DNA of 64,000 nucleotides from Nonomuraea sp. NBC_00507 (GTDB lineage Bacteria; Actinomycetota; Actinomycetes; Streptosporangiales; Streptosporangiaceae), in the NCBI RefSeq assembly GCF_036013525.1, contig NZ_CP107853.1, positions 8,866,001 to 8,930,000 of the forward strand, written 5' to 3'. The notes beneath the pieces are model-generated. The model ran no database searches. It was not told where the DNA came from and saw only the letters and a program-made list of their open reading frames with translations. Positions 27,282-35,658 of this stretch are shown here, piece after piece; the first letter of the stretch is position 1, and each line of letters starts with the position of its first letter. The position numbers and the translations under genes are program-made.

Positions 27282-28469
27282 TTACTCCTTCTGCGCAGGC
27301 GCGCGAGGCGCGTCCGGGTCCTCGCCCTCGGCAGGGGGCCTCCGGGAGGCCATGCCGACGTCGGCGTAACGGGCGATGGTGGCGACGGCGCGGCGCACCG
27401 CGCCGACCGGGACAGTGGGCACCAGCCGGTCGAGGAAGGCGTAGCGGCGCGCCAGCGAGCTGCCGTAGGCGCCGCTGTGCCCGGCCGCCTCGCGCACCTC
27501 GTGCCACCAGTCCGCGATGTCCCCCCAGCCCGGCGCGGCCAGCGACCCGCCGAACTGCTGGACCGCCAGCGCGGCGCACACCTCCGCGAACGCCAGCCGG
27601 TCGGCGAGCGGCCAGCGGCACAGGGTGCCGAGCACGAAGCCGGCGCCGAAGACGTCGCCCGCGCCGGTCGGGTCGAGCGCCGTCACCCGCGGCGCGGGCA
27701 CGAACGCCTCCTCGCCCGTGATCGAGTCGATGGCCATGGCGCCGTTGGCCCCGTCGGTCACCACGGCCAGCGGCACCCGGTCGGCGATCGCGTACAGCGC
27801 GTCGCGGGGCGTGTCGGTGCGGGTGTAGGCCATCGCCTCGGTCGCGTTCGGCAGGAACGCATGGCAGATCGACAGCTGCTCCAGCACCTCGGACGACCAG
27901 GCGCCGGACGGGTCCCAGCCCACGTCCGCGAAGATCAGCGCCCCGTCGCGGTGCGCCAGCTCGGCCCAGTTGCACGAGCTGCCCGGCGCGCCGAGCGGCT
28001 CTTCGGGGGAGAGCGTCACGATCACGGCCTTGGAGCGGGGCGGTTTGCCGATCATCTCGGACGCCGGCATGGGCGCGGGATGGCCGTGCGTCACCATGCT
28101 GCGGTCGCGGTCCACCGCCATGGACACCGTCACCGGCGAGTGCCAGTGCGCGAAACGCTGCGACCTGGACAGGTCGACCGACTCCTGCTCCTCCAGCGTG
28201 CGCCAGCAGAAGTCGCCGTAGTCGTCGTCGCCGAACGCGGCCGCCAGCGACGTGCGCAGGCCCAGCCGGCTGGTCGCGATGGCGAGGTTGGCGATACCGC
28301 CCGGACACGAGCCCATGCCCTCGGCCCAGATCTCGGTGCCGGCCGCGGGCATCGCGGGCAGGCCCGTGAAGATGATGTCCAGGAACACCGTCCCGGCCAG
28401 GAACACGTCGAACTGCGGGCCCTCGAGGGTCCGCTCGCCGGCCAGAGGGTCGTACGCCTGGACAGACAC
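27282..28469 (-). CDS. PfkB-family sugar kinase
   Basis: Ribokinase/PfkB-type kinase of 395 residues. The N-terminal substrate block is GSCPGGIANLAIATSRLG and the C-terminal catalytic signature is ALDPTGAGDVFGAGF with the catalytic Asp in GAGD. I chose the GTG at 28469 because GGAGGA lies nine bases before it; an in-frame GTG upstream overlaps that site. The C-terminal 70 residues after the kinase fold are an extension rich in Arg and Ala. First gene of the sugar operon, divergent from the DeoR regulator. It probably phosphorylates the imported sugar, giving the substrate for the GH4 enzyme or for lower catabolism. Confidence 0.9.
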   Translation of the reverse strand: MSVQAYDPLAGERTLEGPQFDVFLAGTVFLDIIFTGLPAMPAAGTEIWAEGMGSCPGGIANLAIATSRLGLRTSLAAAFGDDDYGDFCWRTLEEQESVDLSRSQRFAHWHSPVTVSMAVDRDRSMVTHGHPAPMPASEMIGKPPRSKAVIVTLSPEEPLGAPGSSCNWAELAHRDGALIFADVGWDPSGAWSSEVLEQLSICHAFLPNATEAMAYTRTDTPRDALYAIADRVPLAVVTDGANGAMAIDSITGEEAFVPAPRVTALDPTGAGDVFGAGFVLGTLCRWPLADRLAFAEVCAALAVQQFGGSLAAPGWGDIADWWHEVREAAGHSGAYGSSLARRYAFLDRLVPTVPVGAVRRAVATIARYADVGMASRRPPAEGEDPDAPRAPAQKE

Positions 28470-28525
28470 GGAAATGGATCCTCCTCGACACACCGAGATG
28501 TGCGCAATCTTGCACGTTTACTCGG

Positions 28526-28552
28526 ACACTTCAAGTATTTCCACGCAAGTGT
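28526..28552. promoter_or_regulatory. Candidate DeoR operator between the divergent sugar genes
   Basis: Inverted repeat ACACTT-n15-AAGTGT in the 133-bp region between the kinase and DeoR genes. Nearby CAAG/CTTG-containing repeats (TTGCACG, GCAAGTG, GCAAGAT) suggest several half-sites. The assignment to the adjacent DeoR protein rests only on position. Confidence 0.4.
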
Positions 28553-28602
28553 TTGGAGCAAGATGCCTACTTCTGCGCGAAATTGGTTGATACACTCGCG
28601 CC

Positions 28603-29361
28603 GTGCTTCAGCGCCTCAGGCATGCCGAGATCATGCGCCGCGTCCGGCTCTCAGGCGCCACGAGCGTTCGCGATCTCGCCAGCCAGCTCGGCGTGAGCCC
28701 GTCGACCATCCGCAGGGACCTCGAGGTGCTCGACCGCGACGGGACGCTGCGGCGCGTCCGCGGCGGCGCCCTGGCCAGCGTGGACGCCGACGCCGACCGG
28801 CCCTTCGCCGCCGTCGAGGCGGTCGACGAGCAGGACAAGGAGGCGGTGGCCGCGCGGGCCGCGCAGCTGGTGGCCGACGGGGACGTGATCCTGCTCGACA
28901 TCGGGACGACCACGATGCGGCTGGCCGAGCGGCTGCGCCGGCGTCGCGTCACCGTGGTCACCTCCAGCCTCGCCGTGCTCGACGTGCTCCGCTCCGACCC
29001 GGCGGTCGAGCTGCTGATGCTGGGCGGCATGCTGCGCCGGCCCTACCACTCGCTGGTCGGGGTGCTGACCGAGGCGGCGCTGAGCCAGGTGGTCGCCGAC
29101 CGCGTGTTCCTGGGCGCCAGCGGCGTGCGGCCGGATGGGCAGCTCGTGGACACCACGCTCGCCGAGGTGCCGCTGAAGCGCGCCATGATCGCGGCGGCGC
29201 GGCAGGTGGTGCTGCTCGTGGACCGGCACAAGTTCCCCGGCACCGGCGCGCTGCGCGTGTGCGGCCCCGAGGACATCGACGTCATCGTGACGAACGAGGG
29301 CGCCGACCCGGCGACGCTGCGCAACTGCGCCGCCGCGGGCGCCGAGGTCCTGCTCACGTGA
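28603..29361 (+). CDS. DeoR/GlpR-family transcriptional regulator
   Basis: A 252-residue repressor. Residues 1-57 are the DeoR helix-turn-helix (RHAEIMRRVRLSGATSVRDL, LGVSPSTIRRDLEVLDRDG). The C-terminal sugar-phosphate sensor domain carries LLDIGTTTMRLAERL, VTSSLAVLDVL, LMLGGMLRR and LVDRHKFPG, all standard. It starts with GTG. It is divergent from the kinase-ABC-deacetylase operon and 10 bp upstream of the GH4 gene, so it probably controls both in response to a phosphorylated sugar. Confidence 0.93.
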   Translation: MLQRLRHAEIMRRVRLSGATSVRDLASQLGVSPSTIRRDLEVLDRDGTLRRVRGGALASVDADADRPFAAVEAVDEQDKEAVAARAAQLVADGDVILLDIGTTTMRLAERLRRRRVTVVTSSLAVLDVLRSDPAVELLMLGGMLRRPYHSLVGVLTEAALSQVVADRVFLGASGVRPDGQLVDTTLAEVPLKRAMIAAARQVVLLVDRHKFPGTGALRVCGPEDIDVIVTNEGADPATLRNCAAAGAEVLLT

Positions 29362-29371
29362 AGGGATGCGG

Positions 29372-30712
29372 ATGAGACTGGCCGTCCTCGGGGGCGGGGG
29401 CTTCCGGGTGCCGCTCGTGTACGGCGCGCTTCTGCGCGATCGGGCCAAGCCGCGCGTGCAGGAGGTGGTGCTGTACGACGTGTCGGCGCAGCGGCTGGAG
29501 ACCATCGGGCACGTGCTGCGCCAGCTCGCCGCCGGGCACGACGACCCGCCGGTCGTGCGGACCACCACCGACCTGGACACCGCGCTGCGCGAGGCGGACT
29601 TCGTCTTCTCGGCCATCCGCGTGGGCGGCCTGGCCGGGCGCACCGCGGACGAGCGGGTCGCGCTGGAGCTGGGCCTGCTCGGCCAGGAGACGACCGGTCC
29701 CGGCGGCATCGCCTACGGCCTGCGGACCATTCCGGTCGCGCTCCACGTGGCCGAGCGGGTGGCCGCGCTCGCGCCCCGCGCCTGGGTCATCAACTTCACC
29801 AACCCGGCAGGGATGATCACCGAGGCCATGCGGCGGGTGCTCGGCGACCGGGTGATCGGCATCTGCGACTCGCCGATCGGGTTGATCCGGCGGGCCGCCG
29901 CCGCGCTCGGGCTCGACCCGGCCCGGGTGTCGCCCGACTACGTGGGGCTCAACCACCTCGGCTGGCTGCGTGGGCTCGTCCACCAGGGCCGTGACGTGCT
30001 GCCCGGCCTGCTCGCCGACGACGCGGCGCTGGTGAAGGTCGAGGAGGCCCGCATCTTCGGACCCGAGTGGGTGCGCACGCTCGGGGCGCTGCCCAACGAA
30101 TACCTGTATTACTACTACTTCACCCGCGAGGCCGTCGCCGCGATCTCCGGACCGACCCGGGGCGAGTCCCTGCTGGGCCAGCAGGACGCGTTCTACGCGG
30201 CGGTGCGGGCGCGGCCGGACGAGGCGCTCGCCGAGTGGCTGAGCGCACGCAGGCAGCGCGACGCCACGTACATGGCCGAGGCCCGCGACGCCACCGACGC
30301 CGGCGAGCGGGACGCCGCCGACCTCGAAGCGGGCGGGTACGAGGGCATCGCGCTGGCGCTCATGGCCGCCATCGCCCGCGGCGAGCCCGCCACGATGATC
30401 CTCAACGTGCGCAACGGCTCGGCGGTGCCGGGCCTGCCCGAGGACGCGGTCGTGGAGATCCCGTGCGCGGTCGGCGGCGCCGGCGTGCGTCCCTTCGCCA
30501 CCCGCCCGCTCCCCGGGCGGTTCCTGGGTCTCCTCCAGCAGGTGAAGGCGGTGGAGCAGACGGCCATCGAGGCCGCGCTGACCGGCTCTTCCGATCTGGC
30601 GGTGGCGGCGTTCGCGCTGCATCCGCTGGTCGACTCGGTGACGACGGCGCGCAAGCTGCTCGACGGCTACCGCGCCCGCATCCCGGAGTTGGCCACCGTG
30701 TTCCCGAGCTGA
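29372..30712 (+). CDS. GH4-family glycosidase (6-phospho-beta-glucosidase-like)
   Basis: NAD- and metal-dependent glycoside hydrolase family 4 enzyme, 446 residues. The N-terminal dinucleotide fold has LAVLGGGGFRVPLVYGALL. The metal-binding Cys is in GICDSPIGLIR and a metal His in GLNHLGWLRG; NFTNPAGMITEAM is another family signature. GH4 enzymes act by oxidation-elimination at C3, often on 6-phosphorylated sugars. I chose the ATG at 29372 (AAGGG six bases before) over an ATG two codons upstream. Transcribed with the DeoR gene. A PTS is absent here; the PfkB kinase might supply the phosphate. Exact substrate unknown. Confidence 0.92.
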   Translation: MRLAVLGGGGFRVPLVYGALLRDRAKPRVQEVVLYDVSAQRLETIGHVLRQLAAGHDDPPVVRTTTDLDTALREADFVFSAIRVGGLAGRTADERVALELGLLGQETTGPGGIAYGLRTIPVALHVAERVAALAPRAWVINFTNPAGMITEAMRRVLGDRVIGICDSPIGLIRRAAAALGLDPARVSPDYVGLNHLGWLRGLVHQGRDVLPGLLADDAALVKVEEARIFGPEWVRTLGALPNEYLYYYYFTREAVAAISGPTRGESLLGQQDAFYAAVRARPDEALAEWLSARRQRDATYMAEARDATDAGERDAADLEAGGYEGIALALMAAIARGEPATMILNVRNGSAVPGLPEDAVVEIPCAVGGAGVRPFATRPLPGRFLGLLQQVKAVEQTAIEAALTGSSDLAVAAFALHPLVDSVTTARKLLDGYRARIPELATVFPS

Positions 30713-30779
30713 AGGGCCACGGTCCCACGAACGGCAAAACGCCACTTCAGACCGTTAAATCACTCCCCTTCCTTACTTC

Positions 30780-30802
30780 GGAGGTATGACCGCCTTACCT
30801 CC
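30780..30802. promoter_or_regulatory. Inverted repeat upstream of the Ser/Thr kinase gene
   Basis: GGAGGTA-n9-TACCTCC, 7-bp perfect arms, in the 200-bp gap between the GH4 gene and the kinase gene. It may be an operator for the kinase gene or a weak terminator of the sugar locus; there is no T-tract directly after it. Confidence 0.35.
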
Positions 30803-30914
30803 AATACCCCTTATGTAAGACATGCGGAAAGCCCCCGCGGATCCGGCCACAGTGTGCTGTGCCGTGTCCAGATCAAGAAGAGGCGAGGCCCGGATGGCGC
30901 GTGGGGAGAGCGGC

Positions 30915-32444
30915 ATGCCACCTGGCGTGCGACCGCTTACGGTGGGCGACCCGGTCATCATCGGCCGATACCTGCTCCTGGGCCGCCTCGGCACGGGCGG
31001 GATGGGAGTGGTGTACCTGGCTGAACACCCTCAGGGTGGCCTGGTCGCCCTCAAGACACCGCATACGGTGCATCTCAACGATGCCACGCTACGGGCGCGC
31101 TTCGCTGAGGAAGTGGCATTCTCGCGCAGATTGCTGCCTTTCTGCACGGCGGCGGTCGTGGAGGACGGCACCGACAAGGACCGCCCGTACCTGGTCACCG
31201 AGTACATCCCGGGCCCCGCGCTCTCGCAGGTCGTGATGGCCAGGGGGCCGCTCACGCCCGACCTGTCCTACGGCGTGGCGCTCGGCGTCGCCGCCGCGCT
31301 GGTGGCGGTGCACGAGGCGGGGCTGGTGCACCGGGACCTCAAGCCCGGCAACGTGCTGCTGTCCACGCAGGGGCCGCGCGTCATCGACTTCGGCATCGCC
31401 CGCGACGTCGACACGCTGGCCGCGCACACGCAGGCGGGGCAGGTCATGGGCAGTCCCGGCTGGGTGGCCCCGGAGCGGCTGACGGGCGGTCCCGCGCTGC
31501 CCGCCTCCGACGTGTTCGCGTGGGGGTGCCTGGTGGCCTTCGCCGCGTCCGGGCACCATCCGTTCGGCGGGGGTGAGCCGGATGTGCTGACCCGGCGGAT
31601 CCTGTTCGACCCGCCGCGGCTGGAGGGTGTGCCGGCCCTGCTGCGTCCCGCCGTCGAGGCGGCTCTGGCCAAGGATCCCGCCGACCGCCCGAAGGCCGCC
31701 GACCTGCTGCGGGCGCTGCTGGCCGCCGGCGGTGTCGGCGATCCCTGGGATCTGCGGCAGGCCGTGTCGGGCGTGCTCGCGGAGATCTGGACCCCCGTGC
31801 CGTATCCGCCCGGCGGAGGCCTGGTGCGTCTCGCCTCGCCGCCCGACGAGCCGGAGCCGGGCACGAAGCCGCGCAGGAAGAGCCGCGCCAAGGCCGGCGC
31901 GCATCTGTCCCACGCCACCTTCGCGGCTCTGGCCACCGTGTCCATCGCGGCGGTCACGGTGATCGCGGCCTCGGGTGGCGACGGCACGAGCATGGGAGGC
32001 GGCTCTTTGGTGCCCGCCGACCCGGCCATCGTCCAGCCCCGCGGCAGCGCCGACTCCACCGTCCGCCGGTCCACCGGTCCGACCGGCGGCCTGCCGCCCA
32101 CGCGGGCGACCGTGGCCCCGGTCAACTCGACGCCCATGGTGCCCACTGTCTTCGTCACGCCCACCCGCACGCGCAACCCGGTCGCCGTGCTCAGCCCCCC
32201 GCCCGGGAGGAAGGACACCACCCGACCGGAGAACACCAGCGGCCCAGGCGACCCGGGCGGCGCCGACCCTGGTCCGTGTGCGAGCCCGGTGGGACGCAGG
32301 CGGGGCAACGCCGCGGCGCGGCGGGACTGCCCGCAACCGTCCAGCTCGATCAGCACGATCCCGCAGGAAGGGCCGGGCGAGTCCCCGGACCCCTCCGCGA
32401 CGGTCTCCGCCACTGCGACGCCGACGGCCACCGGCACGTCCTGA
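30915..32444 (+). CDS. Membrane-anchored Ser/Thr protein kinase
   Basis: Hanks-type kinase of 509 residues. The kinase domain (about 15-285) shows the Gly loop LGTGGMGVVYLA, the ATP-binding Lys in LVALKTP, the catalytic loop HRDLKPGNVLL, DFGIAR and the activation-segment end WVAPERL. After a basic linker (KPRRKSRAKAG) comes one transmembrane helix (about 345-365) and a Pro/Thr/Ser-rich extracellular tail of about 140 residues without PASTA repeats. I chose the ATG at 30915 (GGGGAG in front, and the start PPGVRPLTVGDP typical of the family); in-frame starts at 30822 and 30894 remain possible. Its targets are unknown. Confidence 0.9.
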   Translation: MPPGVRPLTVGDPVIIGRYLLLGRLGTGGMGVVYLAEHPQGGLVALKTPHTVHLNDATLRARFAEEVAFSRRLLPFCTAAVVEDGTDKDRPYLVTEYIPGPALSQVVMARGPLTPDLSYGVALGVAAALVAVHEAGLVHRDLKPGNVLLSTQGPRVIDFGIARDVDTLAAHTQAGQVMGSPGWVAPERLTGGPALPASDVFAWGCLVAFAASGHHPFGGGEPDVLTRRILFDPPRLEGVPALLRPAVEAALAKDPADRPKAADLLRALLAAGGVGDPWDLRQAVSGVLAEIWTPVPYPPGGGLVRLASPPDEPEPGTKPRRKSRAKAGAHLSHATFAALATVSIAAVTVIAASGGDGTSMGGGSLVPADPAIVQPRGSADSTVRRSTGPTGGLPPTRATVAPVNSTPMVPTVFVTPTRTRNPVAVLSPPPGRKDTTRPENTSGPGDPGGADPGPCASPVGRRRGNAAARRDCPQPSSSISTIPQEGPGESPDPSATVSATATPTATGTS

Positions 32445-32459
32445 GCGGCCGATGGCCGG

Positions 32460-33437
32460 TCAGGACGTGATGTCCTTGCCGGAGAAGCGGGCCCAGGCGA
32501 TCGAGCCGAAGAGCACGATGTACGCCCCGAAGGCCAGCAGCCCGTCGCGCAGGACGGCGGTGTCGATGGGGCTGCGCAGGACCGCGTCGAACTCGGTGAA
32601 CCGGCTCGGCAGCAGGTAGGGGACGATCGGGGCGAGATCCGGGATGGCCCGGAGCACCTGGCAGACGATGATGAACACCATGGTCCCGGCGATGGCCCCG
32701 ATGGACACCTCGGTGAACGTCGACAGCGCCACCGCGACGGCGGCCAGCGCGGCCATGCCGGCGCCGACGTACCCGACGGTGATGAGGATGCGCAGCAGCC
32801 CGTCCGCCACGGAGATGGTGGTGCCCGACAGCAGCGTCACGGACCCGCCGGGGAACAGGATCAGCCCCGTCAGCAGCGCCGACAGAGCCACCACCGCGGT
32901 GGCCGCGTAGGCGAAGACGACCGCGTTGAGGTATTTCACCGCCAGCAGCCGCGTGCGCCCGGCCGGTGCGGCCAGCAGATAGCGCAGCGTCCCCGTTCCC
33001 GCCTCCCCCGCGATCGAGTCGCCCGCGACCACGCTGACGGCCACCGGCATGAGCAGCAGCACGAGGAAGGAGAACGACAGGAACGTCAGCATGAGGCTGT
33101 TGCCCGCGACGTCCTGGATGATGCCGCTCATCTCGTCGTCGCCGCCGGAGCCGGCGGCGATCCAGAGCCCGACGCCGAGGATGATCGGCACGACGCCGAG
33201 CACGGCCAGCAGCGCCAGGTTGCGCGGCCGGCGGAAGGTCAGGCCCAGCTCCGAGCCGAGCAGCCGCCAGAACGCCCACGTCCTTCTGGCCGGAGGCGCT
33301 GGAGAGCCGATCTGCTCGGCGGGCTCCGGTGGCCGGCGTTCGGTGGTGCGCATGGTCTCCGATACGGGCACCAGGCCCGGTGTGCGGCGGGTCTCGCGAG
33401 TCTCGGGGGTCTGCGTCCGGGTGTCAGCCGTCGACAT
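32460..33437 (-). CDS. ABC-2 transporter permease
   Basis: A 325-residue permease with a long Pro/Thr/Arg-rich cytosolic N-terminus (1-50) and six helices. SELGLTFRRPRNLALLAVLG marks the first helix, and SIAGEAGTGTLRYLLAAPAG with RTRLLAVKYLNAVV is the ABC-2 block between helices 2 and 3. It overlaps the ATPase gene upstream by 14 bp. Together with the ATPase and the LolA-like lipocarrier gene it forms an operon divergent from a two-component system. Probable exporter; the cargo, perhaps a lipid or lipoprotein, is inference. Confidence 0.9.
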   Translation of the reverse strand: MSTADTRTQTPETRETRRTPGLVPVSETMRTTERRPPEPAEQIGSPAPPARRTWAFWRLLGSELGLTFRRPRNLALLAVLGVVPIILGVGLWIAAGSGGDDEMSGIIQDVAGNSLMLTFLSFSFLVLLLMPVAVSVVAGDSIAGEAGTGTLRYLLAAPAGRTRLLAVKYLNAVVFAYAATAVVALSALLTGLILFPGGSVTLLSGTTISVADGLLRILITVGYVGAGMAALAAVAVALSTFTEVSIGAIAGTMVFIIVCQVLRAIPDLAPIVPYLLPSRFTEFDAVLRSPIDTAVLRDGLLAFGAYIVLFGSIAWARFSGKDITS

Positions 33438-34395
33438 CGAATCCCTCTCCTGTCAGCCCGACGAACACGTCCTCGAGGCTCGGCCGCACGACCGCCAGCC
33501 CCCGTACGGCCACGCCGTCCCCCACCAGTGCGGCGTTGATCTTCTCCGGGGCGTGCCCGCCCAGCTCGGCGGTCACCTCCGCGTCGCCGGCCCGCACATC
33601 GGCCAGGCCCAGCGTGCCGAGCGTGCGCGCGGCGGCGGCCACGTCCGGCGTCTCCACCCGCACGCGGGCGACCAGGCCGCTGCTCAGCGAGGCGATCGTG
33701 CCCTGCGCGACGAGCCTGCCGGTACGCATGATCGCCGCGTGCGTGCACATCTGCTCGATCTCGGCCAGCAGGTGGGAGGAGACGAAGACGGTGGTGCCGT
33801 CGGCGGCGATCTCCTTGACCAGCGTCCGCACCTCACGCGTGCCCTGCGGGTCGAGCCCGTTGGTCGGCTCGTCCAGGATGAGCAGCTCCCGCGGCCCCAG
33901 CAGCGCGGCCGCGATGGCCAGCCGCTGGCGCATGCCGAGCGAGTAGTTGCGGTAGCGCTTGCCCGCGGCGGCCGACAGGCCCACCCGCTCGAGCGCGTCG
34001 GCCACGCGCCGCTTGGCGGTGGCGCGCTCCGCGGTCGGGTCGGCGGCGTCGAACCGCATGAGGTTGGCCGCGCCCGACAGGTAGGGGTAGAAGGCCGGCC
34101 CCTCGACCAGCGCCCCCACCAAGGGCAGGGCGTGGGCGACCGGCAGGCCGAGCACGGAGTAGGTCCCCTCCGTGGGCGCGACCAGGCCGAGCAGCATGCG
34201 GATCGTGGTGGTCTTGCCCGAGCCGTTGGGCCCGAGGAAGCCGAACACCGACCCGCGCGGCACGGCCAGGTCCAGCGCGTCCACGGCGACCTGGCCGCCC
34301 CGGAAACGCTTGGTCAGGCCGTGCGTCACAATCGCGTCCCCCGAGGGCGGGGCCGCCCCGAAGGGCGACCCCGCTTCCAGCGTGATGGCGGTCAC
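33424..34395 (-). CDS. ABC transporter ATP-binding protein
   Basis: ATPase of 323 residues. Walker A is GPNGSGKTTT, the signature YSLGMRQRLAIAAALL, Walker B LLILDEPTNGLD and the H-loop FVSSHLLAEIEQM. A C-terminal extension of about 90 residues (VARVRVETPDVAAAARTLG) is typical of BcrA-like exporters. The GTG start overlaps the LolA-like gene's stop (GTGA). Partner of the downstream permease. Confidence 0.93.
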   Translation of the reverse strand: MTAITLEAGSPFGAAPPSGDAIVTHGLTKRFRGGQVAVDALDLAVPRGSVFGFLGPNGSGKTTTIRMLLGLVAPTEGTYSVLGLPVAHALPLVGALVEGPAFYPYLSGAANLMRFDAADPTAERATAKRRVADALERVGLSAAAGKRYRNYSLGMRQRLAIAAALLGPRELLILDEPTNGLDPQGTREVRTLVKEIAADGTTVFVSSHLLAEIEQMCTHAAIMRTGRLVAQGTIASLSSGLVARVRVETPDVAAAARTLGTLGLADVRAGDAEVTAELGGHAPEKINAALVGDGVAVRGLAVVRPSLEDVFVGLTGEGFDVDG

Positions 34396-35531
34396 TTGAC
34401 GCCCGCCGCCTTGATGATCTCCTCGGGGGTGACCGCGCCGGCCAGAAGGCGGCCGTCGTCGGTCAGCAGGGCGGTGACGAGCTTGGTCTTGATCAGCTTG
34501 CCCGAGCCCCACGTGCCGCTCACCGGGGTGGCGGACTTGAGCACCGTGTCCAGCAGCGCGGCCGCGTTGCCGTCCTCGCCTCCCTGCGCCGTCTGGGCCT
34601 GCAGGTCCGACAGCTTGAAGGGCACGACCGCGACCCTCGACCAGCCGTCGCCGACCCACTTGGCCTCGCCGGCCACGTCGGCGGCGTGCTCGGCGCGCTC
34701 CTCGGCCTGCTTGCCGAAGCCTTCCCCGCCCAGCGTCGCCTCCTCCACCTTCGCCCCCGCGGGCGGGGTGAAGGCGAAGTTCTCCTCGGCCGGTGTGGTG
34801 AACGTCACCTGCGTGAAGCCCACCTGGTATGCCGGCTCCGCCGACCCCTTGGCGAACAGCTGGACCTGGAGCGGCACGTACGTCTCGCCGTCGAGCGCGA
34901 TGCGTACCTCCTGCACCAGCGAGCCCTCGTCCTTGGGCGCCAGCACGAGCTGGTAGGCCGGCCGGCCCGCCACCTCGGCCGTGTTGATCACCCGGACGGA
35001 CGAGTGCTCGTCGACGCCTTCCAGCATCCGCTGCGCCACCTGGGCCGGCGTCAGGTCGGTCGGCTGCGGCACCGGCGTTTTGTGCTGCTGCTCGCCGCCT
35101 GCCTTGACCGTCAACTTGGTCGCGGTGTTGGTGGCGCTGTCCCAGTACCAGCCCTGGTCGCCGTTCACGATCAGGTTGGTCTCGTTCAGCTGGGTCGGCA
35201 TGGCCACCCGGAACTTCTGGTCGCCGCCGTACCAGACCTTCACCTCGTGCGAGCCCGACAGCAGACTGAGCGGCGAGGTCTCGCCGCCGGTCTGCGGCAG
35301 CGCGGGCAGGCCCAGCGACGCCGTCTGCTGCACGGTGCCGGACATCGGCGCGATGCCCTGCTGCTTGCTGGTTGCCGCCGCGGCGTCGGCGAGCAGTTGC
35401 TCGGCCGACCTCTCGGGCAGCACTGGATCGCCGCTCACCGCGGCGATGACGGGGCCGGCGCCGATCGCGGCTCCGATCACGGCCGCAGCCGCGATCGGGA
35501 CTCCCCACCTCACGAACGTGCCTCTGCGCAT
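34392..35531 (-). CDS. LolA-like exported lipocarrier-fold protein
   Basis: Exported 379-residue protein. After a signal-type helix (VPIAAAAVIGAAIGAGPVIA) comes a LolA/LolB/RseB-like half-barrel: SGTVQQTASLGLPALP, SHEVKVWYGGDQKFRVAM, GDQGWYWDSATNTATKL, RPAYQLVLAPKDEGSL, YVPLQVQLFAKG, FTPPAGAKVEE. Such proteins bind lipids or sense envelope stress. TAAGGAG lies ideally before the ATG at 35531. First gene of the operon with the ABC exporter and divergent from the response regulator. The pairing suggests an envelope-stress-induced export system. Confidence 0.85.
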   Translation of the reverse strand: MRRGTFVRWGVPIAAAAVIGAAIGAGPVIAAVSGDPVLPERSAEQLLADAAAATSKQQGIAPMSGTVQQTASLGLPALPQTGGETSPLSLLSGSHEVKVWYGGDQKFRVAMPTQLNETNLIVNGDQGWYWDSATNTATKLTVKAGGEQQHKTPVPQPTDLTPAQVAQRMLEGVDEHSSVRVINTAEVAGRPAYQLVLAPKDEGSLVQEVRIALDGETYVPLQVQLFAKGSAEPAYQVGFTQVTFTTPAEENFAFTPPAGAKVEEATLGGEGFGKQAEERAEHAADVAGEAKWVGDGWSRVAVVPFKLSDLQAQTAQGGEDGNAAALLDTVLKSATPVSGTWGSGKLIKTKLVTALLTDDGRLLAGAVTPEEIIKAAGVK

Positions 35532-35589
35532 CTCACTCCTTAACGGTATGTCGATGCTCAGAGCCTGCGTGATGCATCCTGTGGCAGAC

Positions 35590-35635
35590 CTGAGACTGTC
35601 TGAGACGGCTCTCAGTCTTCTCAGCGTCGTCTCAG
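35590..35635. promoter_or_regulatory. Five phased half-sites, probable response-regulator binding array
   Basis: CTGAGA at 35590 and 35600, then its reverse complement TCTCAG at 35610, 35619 and 35630. The spacings are 10, 10, 9 and 11 bp, so all five lie on one face of the helix. The array lies between the divergent LolA-like operon and the response-regulator gene, 24-69 bp before the latter. It is probably the binding site of that OmpR-type regulator, controlling both directions. Confidence 0.65.
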
Positions 35636-35658
35636 CGCAGGAACAGGAGAATCGCCAT

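Noticed and set aside
33424..35508. A 694-residue fusion of the ABC ATPase with an N-terminal extension
   Set aside because: The upstream part overlaps the LolA-like gene in another frame. The ATPase has its own GTG start at 34395, coupled by a GTGA overlap.
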